A stretch of 64,000 bases of DNA, taken from assembly GCA_947625735.1 (NCBI GenBank), contig CANQPL010000001.1, forward strand, positions 1 to 64,000, read 5' to 3'. The notes under the pieces are model-generated. The model did no database searches, was not told where the DNA came from, and was given only the letters and a program-made list of their open reading frames with translations. Shown here piece by piece: positions 17,146 through 25,837 of the stretch; positions within the stretch are counted from its first letter, which is position 1, and the number at the start of each line of letters is the position of its first letter. The stretch is from an uncultured Clostridia bacterium (lineage in GTDB: Bacteria > Bacillota > Clostridia > Oscillospirales > Ruminococcaceae). The translations under genes were made by a program, and so were the position numbers.

Positions 17146-18387
17146 ATGGCAAAAAAGAAGCGCTCGGTACTGAGCATAGTGGAAACTGTGGTAGTGATCG
17201 TGCTGATAATACTTATCGCAGGAATGTTGTTTTTATATTTTTCATTCAATGAGGAGGGGGCTGCGCCTGATATCCTCGGACATACCATATATAAGACAAA
17301 TGCGGTAAATATGGAGCCTATCATACATCAGGGAAATGCAGTCATAGCACGCAAGTCCGCAGTCGATGATATCAAAACGGGCGATACGGTGCTTGCAATG
17401 GTAGACGGCAAGGTAGTTGTTACCAGAGTAGAGCAGCTTTCCAGTGAAAACGGAGAGATGTCGTATGTGATAAAATATTTCACCGACCCCGCAGAAAATG
17501 CAATTAAGGTATCCCGTGACAGCATTATTGCAAGAGGGATATGGCAGAGCAGTATTTTAGGCTCTCTTATCGGATTTGCCACATCTACTGTGGGGATCAT
17601 GCTTGTTATCATAATCCCCAGCTTTATGATAATCATATTCCAGATAGTTCGTATAATCAGCGTGCGCAGAAGTACGGAGGACGCCTATTCTCTTGACGAT
17701 ATTGATGATATCATGCGCCGCAAGGAGGAGGAGGATAATATGGCGTCGGATTTCTCGGAGCCTGAACCCGAGGAAAACGAGACAAATCCTTTAAAACCGA
17801 TCCAAAAAACAGATCCCGACAGATCCTCCGAAATACTTTTTGACGATCCTGCTCCCAAAAATGACAGCTTTGGCAGCAAGAGGAACAGTGTTCCTCTTTA
17901 CTCGTATAACAATGATGAAAAGGACGAGAAAACAAATTCGGAGCATGATCTGAATTTCCGCTTTACTTCGGATAAAAAAACAGAGGATACCGAGTCGTTT
18001 ATGGGGCAGCTTTCTTTTAGCAGTCAGGACAAGACTTTAGGGTCCGATATCTATCATTCGTATCCGCTCAGACAGTCCGATGAGAGAGATCTGAGATTTT
18101 CCGATTTTGCACACAAGGCAGACGAAGCTTCTGCTGTATCCGAAAAGCCGAGGACATCTGTAAAACCGATACCTGTTTCGGTAAAGCCCCGTCCGGTACA
18201 GCCCGTTTCAGTACCCGATGTTCCCGTGGAGAATAAGGCAGACACCGTAAGATCCGCACCGGTAAGGACAGCGGTCAGACCGACAGCAAAGGCTGCTGTT
18301 TCAAAGCCTCGTTCTTTTGATAAGGGAAGTGATACGGATATTTCTGAGCTGTTCAGAATGATTGAAGACGAGGAATCTAAGCTGTAA
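17146..18387 (+). CDS. signal peptidase I-like membrane protein, nucleophile Ser replaced by Asn
   Basis: A 413-residue protein. Residues 9-32 are a membrane segment, followed by an S26/SEC11-type fold: NAVNMEPIIHQGNAVIARK, then DIKTGDTVLAMVDGKVVVTRV. In active signal peptidases of this class the nucleophile is the Ser of SMEP; here that position is Asn55 (codon 17308-17310, aat). A second membrane segment is at about 140-168. The remaining 245 residues are hydrophilic, acidic and Pro/Ser-rich, probably disordered and cytoplasmic, with DIDDIMRRKEEEDN near 185. GGAGG precedes ATG 17146. Not likely to be a working peptidase; role unknown. No substrate or pilin genes are adjacent. Confidence 0.7.
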   Translation: MAKKKRSVLSIVETVVVIVLIILIAGMLFLYFSFNEEGAAPDILGHTIYKTNAVNMEPIIHQGNAVIARKSAVDDIKTGDTVLAMVDGKVVVTRVEQLSSENGEMSYVIKYFTDPAENAIKVSRDSIIARGIWQSSILGSLIGFATSTVGIMLVIIIPSFMIIIFQIVRIISVRRSTEDAYSLDDIDDIMRRKEEEDNMASDFSEPEPEENETNPLKPIQKTDPDRSSEILFDDPAPKNDSFGSKRNSVPLYSYNNDEKDEKTNSEHDLNFRFTSDKKTEDTESFMGQLSFSSQDKTLGSDIYHSYPLRQSDERDLRFSDFAHKADEASAVSEKPRTSVKPIPVSVKPRPVQPVSVPDVPVENKADTVRSAPVRTAVRPTAKAAVSKPRSFDKGSDTDISELFRMIEDEESKL

Positions 18388-18513
18388 AGGAAAAAATTCC
18401 GCTGTAAAACAAGACAGGGGACTTATTCACTGAAAAATTACGCCATAAAAGCTGCATTTTTCCTATGCGACAGGTTCACGGATTTCATAAAATGTTAGTA
18501 AAATATTTTGCAA

Positions 18514-18551
18514 GCCTGACGATCTTATTTTTAGGTTGTCAGGCATTTTTA
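18514..18551 (+). terminator. terminator of the signal peptidase-like gene
   Basis: Stem gcctgac/gtcaggc (18514-18520 with 18538-18544) with a 17-nt loop, then attttta. Confidence 0.7.
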
Positions 18552-18675
18552 TTCTAAGATATGCGGCTTTTGTCAAAAATATCTTTAAAAATGTAAATTT
18601 TGCAGCTATCCGACAAAATGTAAATAAATTTTAATTTGTAAACATTTTTAATACACCAATTTTGTATTAATTTTA

Positions 18676-18689
18676 TGGAAACGTTTTCG
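18676..18689. promoter_or_regulatory. LacI-family/cre-like operator candidate
   Basis: TGGAAACGTTTTCG has the central CG and near-palindromic arms of CcpA/LacI-family sites. It lies about 140 bp upstream of the -35 of a sugar importer. Shown by pattern only. Confidence 0.4.
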
Positions 18690-18830
18690 CTATCCTTGCT
18701 AGTTTGTACAATATGCATAAATTTACTTCTAAATAATTTAAATTATATAAATTTATTCTAATTGTTTTGTGTAAAATGTATTTATTTTGTGTTAGAATGT
18801 AGTGCAAATTGCCATTTATAAACGTATCTA

Positions 18831-18859
18831 TTGACAAAATTATTAAAAATTGTTATAAT
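18831..18859 (+). promoter_or_regulatory. consensus sigma-A promoter of sugar importer
   Basis: TTGACA (18831-18836), 17 bp, TATAAT (18854-18859) with TG at 18851-18852: a perfect consensus, expected to be strong unless repressed. Confidence 0.85.
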
Positions 18860-18986
18860 AATATGGTAAGGAGAGTTTCTCTGTGTATTTACGGGAAAAA
18901 TAAATGAGCGATCTGTTTTCTGCTCTGAATGTTTGTCCCGCTTTCGCAGAAAACAATTTGCGAATTTTTTAAGGAGGAATAATATT

Positions 18987-20465
18987 ATGAAAATCAAAAA
19001 GCTTTCCGCACTCGCCCTGAGCATTCTCATGGCAGCAGGTGCGCTTACTGCCTGCGGCGGCGGCAGTGAACCTGCTAACGATAACAACGCAGGCGGCAAC
19101 GATGCGGCTGTCGGAGATAATGGGGGCGACAGCGCAGGCGATTCCGGCGACAGTGCAGGCGGCTCGGGCGAGATCGATGCAGAGTCCCTCAGAGGTAAAA
19201 CTATCACTCTTTATACTCACGGCGGCAACAGAGTACTTGGTGAGGAGAAAAAGGACGAGAACGGCAACACCTACAGAGATGAGTCCTATGCATATCTTAA
19301 GCATCTGGCTGAAAAGTTTGAGGAAGAATACGGTATCCATGTTGATCTTCAGGTAAACTCTACCGAGGACGATATCCGTCCTCTGCTCCAGACTCAGGAT
19401 CCTTCCATTGATATCTACACCTCTCCCAACTGGAGCATTGAGGAATGGCAGCAGTATGCTGAACCTTATTGCACGATCGATGAGGCAAAGGAGCTTTACG
19501 GCGATTATGCAACTACCATGTATAATGACGGAACCTATATCTACGCACTTATGCCCGCCAAGACCTACAATAATGCAGTTGTTTACAATGAGGAGACTAT
19601 CAAGAAGGTAGGCTATGATTCTATCCCCACAACACAGGCTGAATTTGAAGCAATGTGTGAGGCTCTCAGAGAAGCAGGCATCGATCCTATCGCAATGCAC
19701 CGTGTTGAGAACTGGCCTCTTTCTACAATAAACGATTTTGCTAACTATGTAGCAGGCTCTAACGATGCTTATCCCTCCATGCTCAAGAGCGATACACCTT
19801 TCAGCGAAAGCGAGCCTATGGGTAAGACTATCAGAATGTACACCGACTGGAAATCCAGAGGCTTCTTTGAGGCTGATATCTACACCGATTTCGGCGTAGC
19901 TATGGACTCCGTTGGTAACGGCAATGCTGCTATGATGCTCTTCGGCGCATGGGTTGTTCCTCAGATTCAGGGACGTGTTCCCGAGGGCGGCGATCCTAAT
20001 TCCATCAAGTTTGCTCCCGCTCCCGACTTCGGCAAGGGTCAGTATGTAATGGCTTCTGCTGCCGACAGCTACGCAATTTCCAAGGGTTCTGACGATAAGG
20101 AAGCTGCAAGACTGTTTATCGAATATATCTCCGAAGATGCTCAGTATCTTGCTGACAGCGGTTATATCGCTATGAAGAAGGGCGTTGAGCCTATTGTTCC
20201 CGATCTTTACAAGATCATTGATGATGCAGTTGAAGCAGGTACCTGCAAGGTTCTCTACTCCTATGCTACCGATGAAAACTCCATTCACAACGAGGAAGTC
20301 CTCACAGAGGCATCTCTCCTTGCTGATGTAAAGTATGTGGGCAATCTTTACGATACTATCGACGTTACTAAGGAACCCGACTGGGCTGCTTATGACGCTC
20401 AGGTAGAAAAGCAGAATGCTGCTTATGTTGAGGCTCGTGATTTCCTTGGCTACAGCTGGCAGTGA
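18987..20465 (+). CDS. sugar ABC transporter substrate-binding lipoprotein
   Basis: A 492-residue family 1 extracellular solute-binding protein. The signal ends in the lipobox LTAC (Cys23), followed by a Gly/Asn/Asp/Ser-rich tether to about residue 60. The mature part has the typical hinge and ligand features of carbohydrate-binding proteins: DIYTSPNWSIEEWQQYAEPY, ALMPAKTYNNAVVYNEETIKKVG, and NGNAAMMLFGAWVVPQIQG. AAGGAGG is nine bases before ATG 18987; the frame open from 18933 lacks support. It is the first gene of an importer operon; a hairpin after it probably sets a higher level for this protein than for the permeases. Ligand unknown. Confidence 0.92.
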   Translation: MKIKKLSALALSILMAAGALTACGGGSEPANDNNAGGNDAAVGDNGGDSAGDSGDSAGGSGEIDAESLRGKTITLYTHGGNRVLGEEKKDENGNTYRDESYAYLKHLAEKFEEEYGIHVDLQVNSTEDDIRPLLQTQDPSIDIYTSPNWSIEEWQQYAEPYCTIDEAKELYGDYATTMYNDGTYIYALMPAKTYNNAVVYNEETIKKVGYDSIPTTQAEFEAMCEALREAGIDPIAMHRVENWPLSTINDFANYVAGSNDAYPSMLKSDTPFSESEPMGKTIRMYTDWKSRGFFEADIYTDFGVAMDSVGNGNAAMMLFGAWVVPQIQGRVPEGGDPNSIKFAPAPDFGKGQYVMASAADSYAISKGSDDKEAARLFIEYISEDAQYLADSGYIAMKKGVEPIVPDLYKIIDDAVEAGTCKVLYSYATDENSIHNEEVLTEASLLADVKYVGNLYDTIDVTKEPDWAAYDAQVEKQNAAYVEARDFLGYSWQ

Positions 20466-20508
20466 TCTGTTGACAATTCTCATTGTGACCCGTAATTATT
20501 TGTAATGG

Positions 20509-20542
20509 ATAAGGGAGATATATAGCTTATATATCTCCCTTT
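20509..20542 (+). terminator. partial terminator/attenuator hairpin
   Basis: Perfect 14-bp stem aagggagatatata/tatatatctccctt (20509-20522 with 20528-20541), with only a short T tract. It lies between the binding protein and permease genes, as is usual in such operons for differential expression. Confidence 0.7.
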
Positions 20543-20664
20543 GTACTAACGGCTATCGACCTGCTGACAGCGGTGGGAGACATGAGGCAAACATAGGTCG
20601 GGAAATTTTTTCTTGACCTGTTGCCTTAAAATTTTAAAGTTTTAATTAAAACGGAGTGATTACT

Positions 20665-21516
20665 ATGAAAAGCAAGGGCAGATCCCTATTTATCTTTTCT
20701 TTTCTGATTATCCCGCTGCTCCACCTGATAATTTTTTCTTACGTGCCGATCATCGGTAACTTCGTTCTCAGCTTTACCAACTGGAAGGGTTTTGGAGATA
20801 TAAATTTCATCGGGTGGCGAAATTATCAGAGAATGTTTACAAACACCGAGTATATCAGTATGTTTAAAAACTGCGGTTGGTATTTTCTTGCCGCTATTCC
20901 CCAGCTTGTTTTTGCGCTGCTTCTGGCAGTGGTCATTAACGGCAAATTCAAGGGTCTTAACGTTTTTAAAGGTATCCTGATAATCCCTTATCTTCTCAAC
21001 GGCGTTATTATCTCCACGATCTTCATAATTTTCTTCAACAACACAGGCAGCCTTAACACCATTCTTGAATGGCTTCATCTGGACGGTCTTAAGCATCAAT
21101 GGTTACAGGATCTGAAACTCGTCAATCCGTCCATTGCTTCTATCAGTATATGGCGTTATTACGGCATGAATTTTATCATGTTCTTCGGTGCCCTTCAGTC
21201 TATACCCACAGAGATCTATGAGGCAGCTACACTTGACGGCTGCAACAAATGGCAGGAGATACGGTATATTTCCATACCTACCATTAAAAAGGTGCTGTTT
21301 ATTAATATCCTGTTAAGTGTATCCGGCTCCATTCAGGTATTCGAGATACCCTACATCATGATGAACGGCTCTAACGGTACAAGCACGCCCGTTATCATGA
21401 TACAGCAGAGTATGTCTGAAAACCGTGTAGGCTTTGCTGCTGCACTTTCGGTAATGGTATTCATTATCGTGCTTATCGTTGTGGGTCTGCAAAAGATACT
21501 GGTAAAGGAGGACTGA
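20665..21516 (+). CDS. sugar ABC transporter permease (MalF/UgpA type)
   Basis: A 283-residue membrane permease with about six membrane segments. The conserved cytoplasmic EAA loop reads EIYEAATLDGCNKWQEIRYISIPTI, near residue 185-210, which docks the ATPase. The N-terminal FSFLIIPLLHLIIFSYVPIIGNFVLSF and LSFTNWKGFGDINFIGWRNY are typical of carbohydrate transporters of this class. GGAG at 20653-20656 is eight bases before ATG 20665. Cotranscribed with the next permease 4 bp downstream. No ATPase is encoded here, so a shared MsmK-type ATPase elsewhere is likely. Confidence 0.92.
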   Translation: MKSKGRSLFIFSFLIIPLLHLIIFSYVPIIGNFVLSFTNWKGFGDINFIGWRNYQRMFTNTEYISMFKNCGWYFLAAIPQLVFALLLAVVINGKFKGLNVFKGILIIPYLLNGVIISTIFIIFFNNTGSLNTILEWLHLDGLKHQWLQDLKLVNPSIASISIWRYYGMNFIMFFGALQSIPTEIYEAATLDGCNKWQEIRYISIPTIKKVLFINILLSVSGSIQVFEIPYIMMNGSNGTSTPVIMIQQSMSENRVGFAAALSVMVFIIVLIVVGLQKILVKED

Positions 21517-21520
21517 GGAT

Positions 21521-22348
21521 ATGAGCAACGAAACGAAGCTTTATAAGGTTATACGGTATGTGTTTCTTGTCATGGCGAGTATTTTCGTTATTGTGCCGCT
21601 GATCCCGCTTCTCTTTATGGCGTTCAAGACAGGTGCGGAGTATTCCTCCACAAGCGTCCTCCAGCCGCCTGCAAGCTTTCTCAATTTCTATAACTTTTCC
21701 TATGCTATCAGAGTTGGCAAGCTGGGTAAGGCGTTTCTGTATACCGCAATTATCCTCACTATTTCCCTTGTTATACAGGTAACTATGACCTGCATGGTAG
21801 CATATGTTCTCCACCGTTTCGATTTTATGTTCAAAAAAGTCGTTATGACAATGTTTACATTGACAATGTTTATACCGGTGGTTGCAACTCAGAACCTGAT
21901 TTTCCGTATGATGTATGCCGTTAAGCTGGTAAATACCATGTGGAGCGTTATTATTCTTTACATGGGCGTAGGCATTGTAGGCATCTATATCATGCTCAAT
22001 CAGCTCGACAGCATTTCCAAGGAAATAGACGAAGCCGCTCTTATTGACGGTGCAAGCTATTTCTATACCTTTACACACATTGTTTTCCCTCTCATGAAGC
22101 CTGCCTGCACTACTATGATCATTATTAACGGTATCGGTCTTTATAACGATTTCTATGTTCCCAATCTTTACCTTAACAGGGACGTTCAGACATTCACTGT
22201 GGCTCTTTATAAATTTTTCGGTTCAATGTCTACTCCCTTTGAGATCGTTGCTGCCGCTATCATTATCGGTATGATACCAATTCTGATCGTGTTCATATTC
22301 CTGCAAAAATACATCTATAACGGTCTTGCAGGTTCGGTCAAGATGTAA
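21521..22348 (+). CDS. sugar ABC transporter permease (MalG/UgpE type)
   Basis: A 275-residue inner-membrane permease with about six hydrophobic segments. The EAA loop is EIDEAALIDGASYFYTFTHIVFPLMKP, near residues 170-195. The first membrane segment (VFLVMASIFVIVPLIPLLFMAFKT) and the C-terminal QKYIYNGLAGSVKM are typical of the MalG branch. GGAGGACTGAGG precedes ATG 21521. It forms the heterodimeric channel with the preceding permease. A YesL-like protein follows after 12 bp, a common companion of oligosaccharide importers in Firmicutes. Confidence 0.92.
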   Translation: MSNETKLYKVIRYVFLVMASIFVIVPLIPLLFMAFKTGAEYSSTSVLQPPASFLNFYNFSYAIRVGKLGKAFLYTAIILTISLVIQVTMTCMVAYVLHRFDFMFKKVVMTMFTLTMFIPVVATQNLIFRMMYAVKLVNTMWSVIILYMGVGIVGIYIMLNQLDSISKEIDEAALIDGASYFYTFTHIVFPLMKPACTTMIIINGIGLYNDFYVPNLYLNRDVQTFTVALYKFFGSMSTPFEIVAAAIIIGMIPILIVFIFLQKYIYNGLAGSVKM

Positions 22349-22360
22349 GAGGTCATTTAA

Positions 22361-23008
22361 ATGAAAAAAAAGATCGACCTTACTTTTCTTACAACAGCGG
22401 TTCACCTGATTGCCGTTCTCAGCGCAGTTTGCTTCGGGACGATATACCTTTCCTTGGGTATCCTCCTGATCCCTGCGCTGACATCGGCGTTTCTTGTGGG
22501 CAAAGACGTAATATATAAGCAATTCGATGTCTATGACAGCCTTTCAAAACGTTTTTTCAGACAACTGAAAGAGGAAATGCATACTATGAGGTATTTTCCG
22601 ATACAGCTTGTGTTTGTTTTACAGGCTGTGGGGATATATGCGTCGGGGCGGGTCGGTATGAAGGAGATAGGCTATCTTCTTCTCCCGTGTATGGCGTTCC
22701 TGCTTACACTGCTTATCTATATAATCGCCTATCATGTGTTCTACCAAAAACTCCCCTCGGTCATCAACGTAATCATCGCTATGTTTTTCAGGCTTCATTA
22801 TATGCTTACTGTATGGGTTCTGATGATACTGATACTGATGATATTTCAGCCCTCAGCTATGGGGTATTTGCTGATCGTGGGAGAGATACCTCTCCTGTTG
22901 TTTCAGACTGTCGCCTTTTTGGATATACTTGCTTTTAAGTCCGCTAATGGCGATCTGGACGAATCGGATAAAAAGCATTTCGATGAGGACTTTATTAAAA
23001 AAATATGA
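22361..23008 (+). CDS. YesL-like (DUF624) membrane protein
   Basis: A 215-residue protein with five or six membrane segments. The layout matches DUF624/YesL: an N-terminal segment, YLSLGILLIPALTSAFL, a cytoplasmic RFFRQLKEEM piece, and further hydrophobic pairs. These proteins lie beside sugar ABC importers in Firmicutes; their molecular role is not established. AGAGGT precedes ATG 22361, 12 bp after the permease. It is the last gene before a long bidirectional terminator. Confidence rests on context and topology more than on specific motifs. Confidence 0.65.
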   Translation: MKKKIDLTFLTTAVHLIAVLSAVCFGTIYLSLGILLIPALTSAFLVGKDVIYKQFDVYDSLSKRFFRQLKEEMHTMRYFPIQLVFVLQAVGIYASGRVGMKEIGYLLLPCMAFLLTLLIYIIAYHVFYQKLPSVINVIIAMFFRLHYMLTVWVLMILILMIFQPSAMGYLLIVGEIPLLLFQTVAFLDILAFKSANGDLDESDKKHFDEDFIKKI

Positions 23009-23048
23009 TAACAGAGTTTTACGAAAAGGCTTTTGCACAATGTAAAAG

Positions 23049-23099
23049 GCGCATTGCCTGTGAAAAACGGCGTTTTTTCACAGGCAATGCGCTTTTTTT
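23049..23099. terminator. strong bidirectional terminator
   Basis: A 19-bp near-perfect stem (gcgcattgcctgtgaaaaa and its complement, 23049-23067 with 23074-23092), then T7. It separates the sugar importer operon on plus from the two-component/ABC operon on minus. Confidence 0.9.
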
Positions 23100-23111
23100 A
23101 TTCTGATGATC

Positions 23112-23978
23112 TCAGAAAATAAGTCTGATATACAAAGTCTTATTATTATATTCCGCCGAAATTTTTCCTCCCATTCGTTCAACCAACGTTTTGGCAATGG
23201 AAAGACCAAGCCCCGTTGAATTTCTTGCCGTTTCAACAGTGTAGAACCTGTCAAAAAGCTGTTCTGTCCGTACAGAGGTCAGCCCCTTTGCTAAATTGGC
23301 AAAGATAATTTCTCCGTCATCTGACAGTGTGATCTGCAAGTCACCGTCACTGTATTTTACGGCATTATTTAAAAGATTTGAAAAGACCCTTTCAAGTGCT
23401 GTTTTATTAAGCTTTCTGATGATCTTATTTTCGGTAATGTATATGTCCGGTGTAATTCCCTTTTCGGTGAGAACGGCATAAAATCCGCTGATACTCTCCG
23501 CAAGCACCTGATTTACAAAAACATCTTCTGTTTCGTACTCATCGTCCTGCGAAAGAATGAGCGAAAATCTGAATAATTCTTCCGTAAGCTGTTCCATAAG
23601 CCCTGCTCGCTCGTCTATGATGTCAAGATATCCGGCGATTTCCGGCGGCTTGTCCATGTGCTTCATGATATCAAGATAACCGCATATGGCAGTGAGCGGA
23701 GTCCGCAGATCGTGTGAAATGTTGGTTATCGCAGTATTTAACTCCCTGTTTCCGAGAGTATAGCGGTGATGTTCGGTGCGCAAAATTTTCAGCTGTCGGT
23801 TAATGCTGTCGGCAAGTCTGCACATATCCTTATCCGCACTTGAAATATCTATCAGCGTATTTGTATCGGTTTTCAGTTTTTCGTCAAATTTTTCCGCAAT
23901 CTCCCTTGCGGAAATTTTGAGTGCGTAAATTTTAAGGCAAAGTAAAATTATTACTGCCGTAAGCAGACCGTATGCCAT
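23112..23978 (-). CDS. sensor histidine kinase
   Basis: A 288-residue kinase. Residues 3-20 form the only membrane segment, so there is no extracellular sensor domain. The H-box is ITNISHDLRTPLTAICGYLDIM (His89), the N-box is FSNLLNNAVKYSDG, and the G-boxes end in TGLGLSIAKTLVERMGGKI. Such minimal kinases in Firmicutes often work with an ABC exporter in the same operon, which may act as the sensor. It is the last gene of the minus-strand unit RR-ATPase-permease-HK, with a 9-bp gap from the permease. The likely inducer is an antimicrobial peptide or envelope stress, by inference. Confidence 0.9.
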   Translation of the reverse strand: MAYGLLTAVIILLCLKIYALKISAREIAEKFDEKLKTDTNTLIDISSADKDMCRLADSINRQLKILRTEHHRYTLGNRELNTAITNISHDLRTPLTAICGYLDIMKHMDKPPEIAGYLDIIDERAGLMEQLTEELFRFSLILSQDDEYETEDVFVNQVLAESISGFYAVLTEKGITPDIYITENKIIRKLNKTALERVFSNLLNNAVKYSDGDLQITLSDDGEIIFANLAKGLTSVRTEQLFDRFYTVETARNSTGLGLSIAKTLVERMGGKISAEYNNKTLYIRLIF

Positions 23979-23987
23979 AATATGCTC

Positions 23988-24848
23988 CTATTTAAGATCC
24001 TTTTTTCCGAAACATAAAATTCCCGCTGCCGTGACCGCTGCGATCAATGACAGAGAGTACAGCGGAAAACGCACCTGTTTTTCTCTGTATTCCTGTGTTT
24101 CGCCGGTACTCTGCATTATCTGGTCAACAGGGAGAAAATCATGTGCAAAGCTGAATATTTTTCTTTTTTTTCCGGTAAGATATTTCGGATTTTTTATCGT
24201 AGTATCAAGCTGTGTATACACAATTCCGCCGTCATCTGAAACAGTTATTTCGTAATCGTTCATATATTCTTCTGCCATTAGTCTGTAATCTATTGTATTT
24301 GCTGCTATTATCATGGCAAATGAAAGAGCTGCCGCTGTAACAACGCCTGCCGTTCTGCTTGTTATAAGCATTGACACGGCTGAAAGTATTGCGGTTATCG
24401 CAGAAACTGCAAAGGCATTTATCAGTATCTTAGCCGATATATCGGCAGGGGACATTTCAAATTTTCTTGTAATTCCCATACAGGCTGCTATAATGACGAC
24501 ACCGATGCTTACAGCGTACATAATAAGCCCCGCTGCCGTACATACGATCAGATTTGAAACATAAACCGCAGCTCTTGAATGTCCGATAACAGCTTTACTG
24601 CGTATTGTTCCGAAGCTGTGATCTGTGCCTATAAAAATTCCGATAAAAACAGCTAAAATAACTGCCAAATACATCGTACCCGAAAAAAGTATATGATCGG
24701 GCGGATCAAAATAATCCGGAAACATTTTTGAATCGCTCCACTTTACAAATACGGCATATGCCGAAAGTCCGAACATAACAAAAACACTGAGCAGGAATAT
24801 CCTGCTTTTAAAAAGTCGGATAAAATCACCTCTGAGCAGTCTGAGCAT
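23988..24848 (-). CDS. ABC-2 type transporter permease
   Basis: A 286-residue membrane protein with about six hydrophobic segments, arranged like the ABC-2 exporters of the bacitracin/lantibiotic self-protection type: LFKSRIFLLSVFVMFGLSAY near the N terminus, a GTDHSFGTIRSKAVIGHSR segment, then paired segments and a C-terminal LSLIAAVTAAGILCFG. AGGAGG lies eight bases before the ATG at 24848; the GTG at 24857 overlaps that site. It overlaps the end of the ATPase gene by 23 bp, so the two are translationally coupled. It should export or expel a hydrophobic compound or peptide; the substrate is unknown. Confidence 0.85.
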   Translation of the reverse strand: MLRLLRGDFIRLFKSRIFLLSVFVMFGLSAYAVFVKWSDSKMFPDYFDPPDHILFSGTMYLAVILAVFIGIFIGTDHSFGTIRSKAVIGHSRAAVYVSNLIVCTAAGLIMYAVSIGVVIIAACMGITRKFEMSPADISAKILINAFAVSAITAILSAVSMLITSRTAGVVTAAALSFAMIIAANTIDYRLMAEEYMNDYEITVSDDGGIVYTQLDTTIKNPKYLTGKKRKIFSFAHDFLPVDQIMQSTGETQEYREKQVRFPLYSLSLIAAVTAAGILCFGKKDLK

Positions 24849-25755
24849 TATTGTCACCTCCTACAAGACCCATAAAAAATCCCTCTAAATTTTCGTTATG
24901 ATCCTCCATAGATAATATCTCACAGTCTGCCTTCGCAAGGGCAAGGGTCAGCTTTGTTAAATTCGGTTTTGAATATACATCTGCGGCAGTGCTGTCGAGT
25001 ATCTTATATTCTATCCCCATACTGTCAAGCACCCTTGCAAGAGCATATATATTTGTGACAGTCATTCGTACACATTTACGGCAGGCAGCTTCAAGCTCCT
25101 GTGCGCTCATTTCTCTTACCATTCTTCCGCTGTCGATAAAGCCGTAATGGGTTGCAAGTCTTGAAAGCTCATCAAGAATATGACTTGAAATAAGTATTGT
25201 TATCTGCTGTTCACGGTTGAGCTTCAGTATCAGCTCACGAATCTCAATTATACCCTGCGGGTCAAGTCCGTTTATCGGTTCATCAAGCACAAGAAAATCG
25301 GGTGATCCGCAAAGTGCGGCAGCAATTCCCAGACGCTGTTTCATGCCGAGTGAAAAATTTCCCGCTTTTTTCCTACCCGTATTTTGCAGTCCTACCGAGT
25401 TTAAAAGCTCTGTTATCCCATCAAAGCACGGCAGTCCGAGAAAACAGTACTGCATTTTCAGATTTTCCTCCGCCGTCATATCAAGGTAAATTGACGGTGT
25501 TTCCACTACCGCCCCCATTCTGCGCCTTGACTTTAAGATAGCTTTGTCGGAATTTTTTACACCGTAAAGTTCAAATTCACCGCTTGTGGGAAACTGCAAT
25601 CCGCAGATGAGGCGGATAAGGGTTGTTTTGCCTGCGCCGTTCTTTCCGACCAATCCGTAGATCGACCCTTTGGGAACGCACATTGTCAGACCGTTCAGAG
25701 CCATGAAATGTCGGTAGTGCTTGCACAGATCGGTTGTTTTCAGAACATACTCCAT
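24826..25755 (-). CDS. ABC transporter ATP-binding protein (BcrA/CcmA type)
   Basis: A 309-residue ATPase. The Walker A motif is GLVGKNGAGKTTLIRLICG, near residues 34-52; the signature is FSLGMKQRLGIAAAL; Walker B is FLVLDEPINGLDP; and the switch His is in ILISSHILDELS. The C-terminal 80 residues form the small extension seen in BcrA-type exporters. GGAGG precedes the ATG at 25755. It pairs with the ABC-2 permease encoded next, and both sit between the regulator and kinase genes of a two-component system that probably controls them. Confidence 0.93.
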   Translation of the reverse strand: MEYVLKTTDLCKHYRHFMALNGLTMCVPKGSIYGLVGKNGAGKTTLIRLICGLQFPTSGEFELYGVKNSDKAILKSRRRMGAVVETPSIYLDMTAEENLKMQYCFLGLPCFDGITELLNSVGLQNTGRKKAGNFSLGMKQRLGIAAALCGSPDFLVLDEPINGLDPQGIIEIRELILKLNREQQITILISSHILDELSRLATHYGFIDSGRMVREMSAQELEAACRKCVRMTVTNIYALARVLDSMGIEYKILDSTAADVYSKPNLTKLTLALAKADCEILSMEDHNENLEGFFMGLVGGDNNAQTAQR

Positions 25756-25837
25756 ATCAGGTCCTCCTTTTTTATTTCTGAAAACAGTATACCATGCAAG
25801 GGTTAAGAAAACGGTTAAGAAAAGAGTTAAGATTTGA

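Larger units (their letters stand above)
18388..18986. other. long AT-rich regulatory region before the sugar importer
   Basis: Six hundred bases without a gene. It holds a terminator (18514-18551), a LacI/CcpA-type operator candidate (18676-18689), a consensus promoter (18831-18859) and a leader of about 120 nt. No RNA family was recognised in the leader. Confidence 0.65.

Noticed and set aside
18969..20483. 504-codon open frame on the minus strand opposite the sugar-binding protein gene
   Set aside because: It mirrors the codon bias of the plus-strand gene, has no recognisable domain or ribosome-binding site, and the plus frame has a clear lipoprotein signal and family motifs.
21473..22078. 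201-codon minus-strand frame rich in His, Cys and Asn
   Set aside because: It is antisense to the MalG-type permease gene and its composition is that of a reversed hydrophobic gene.
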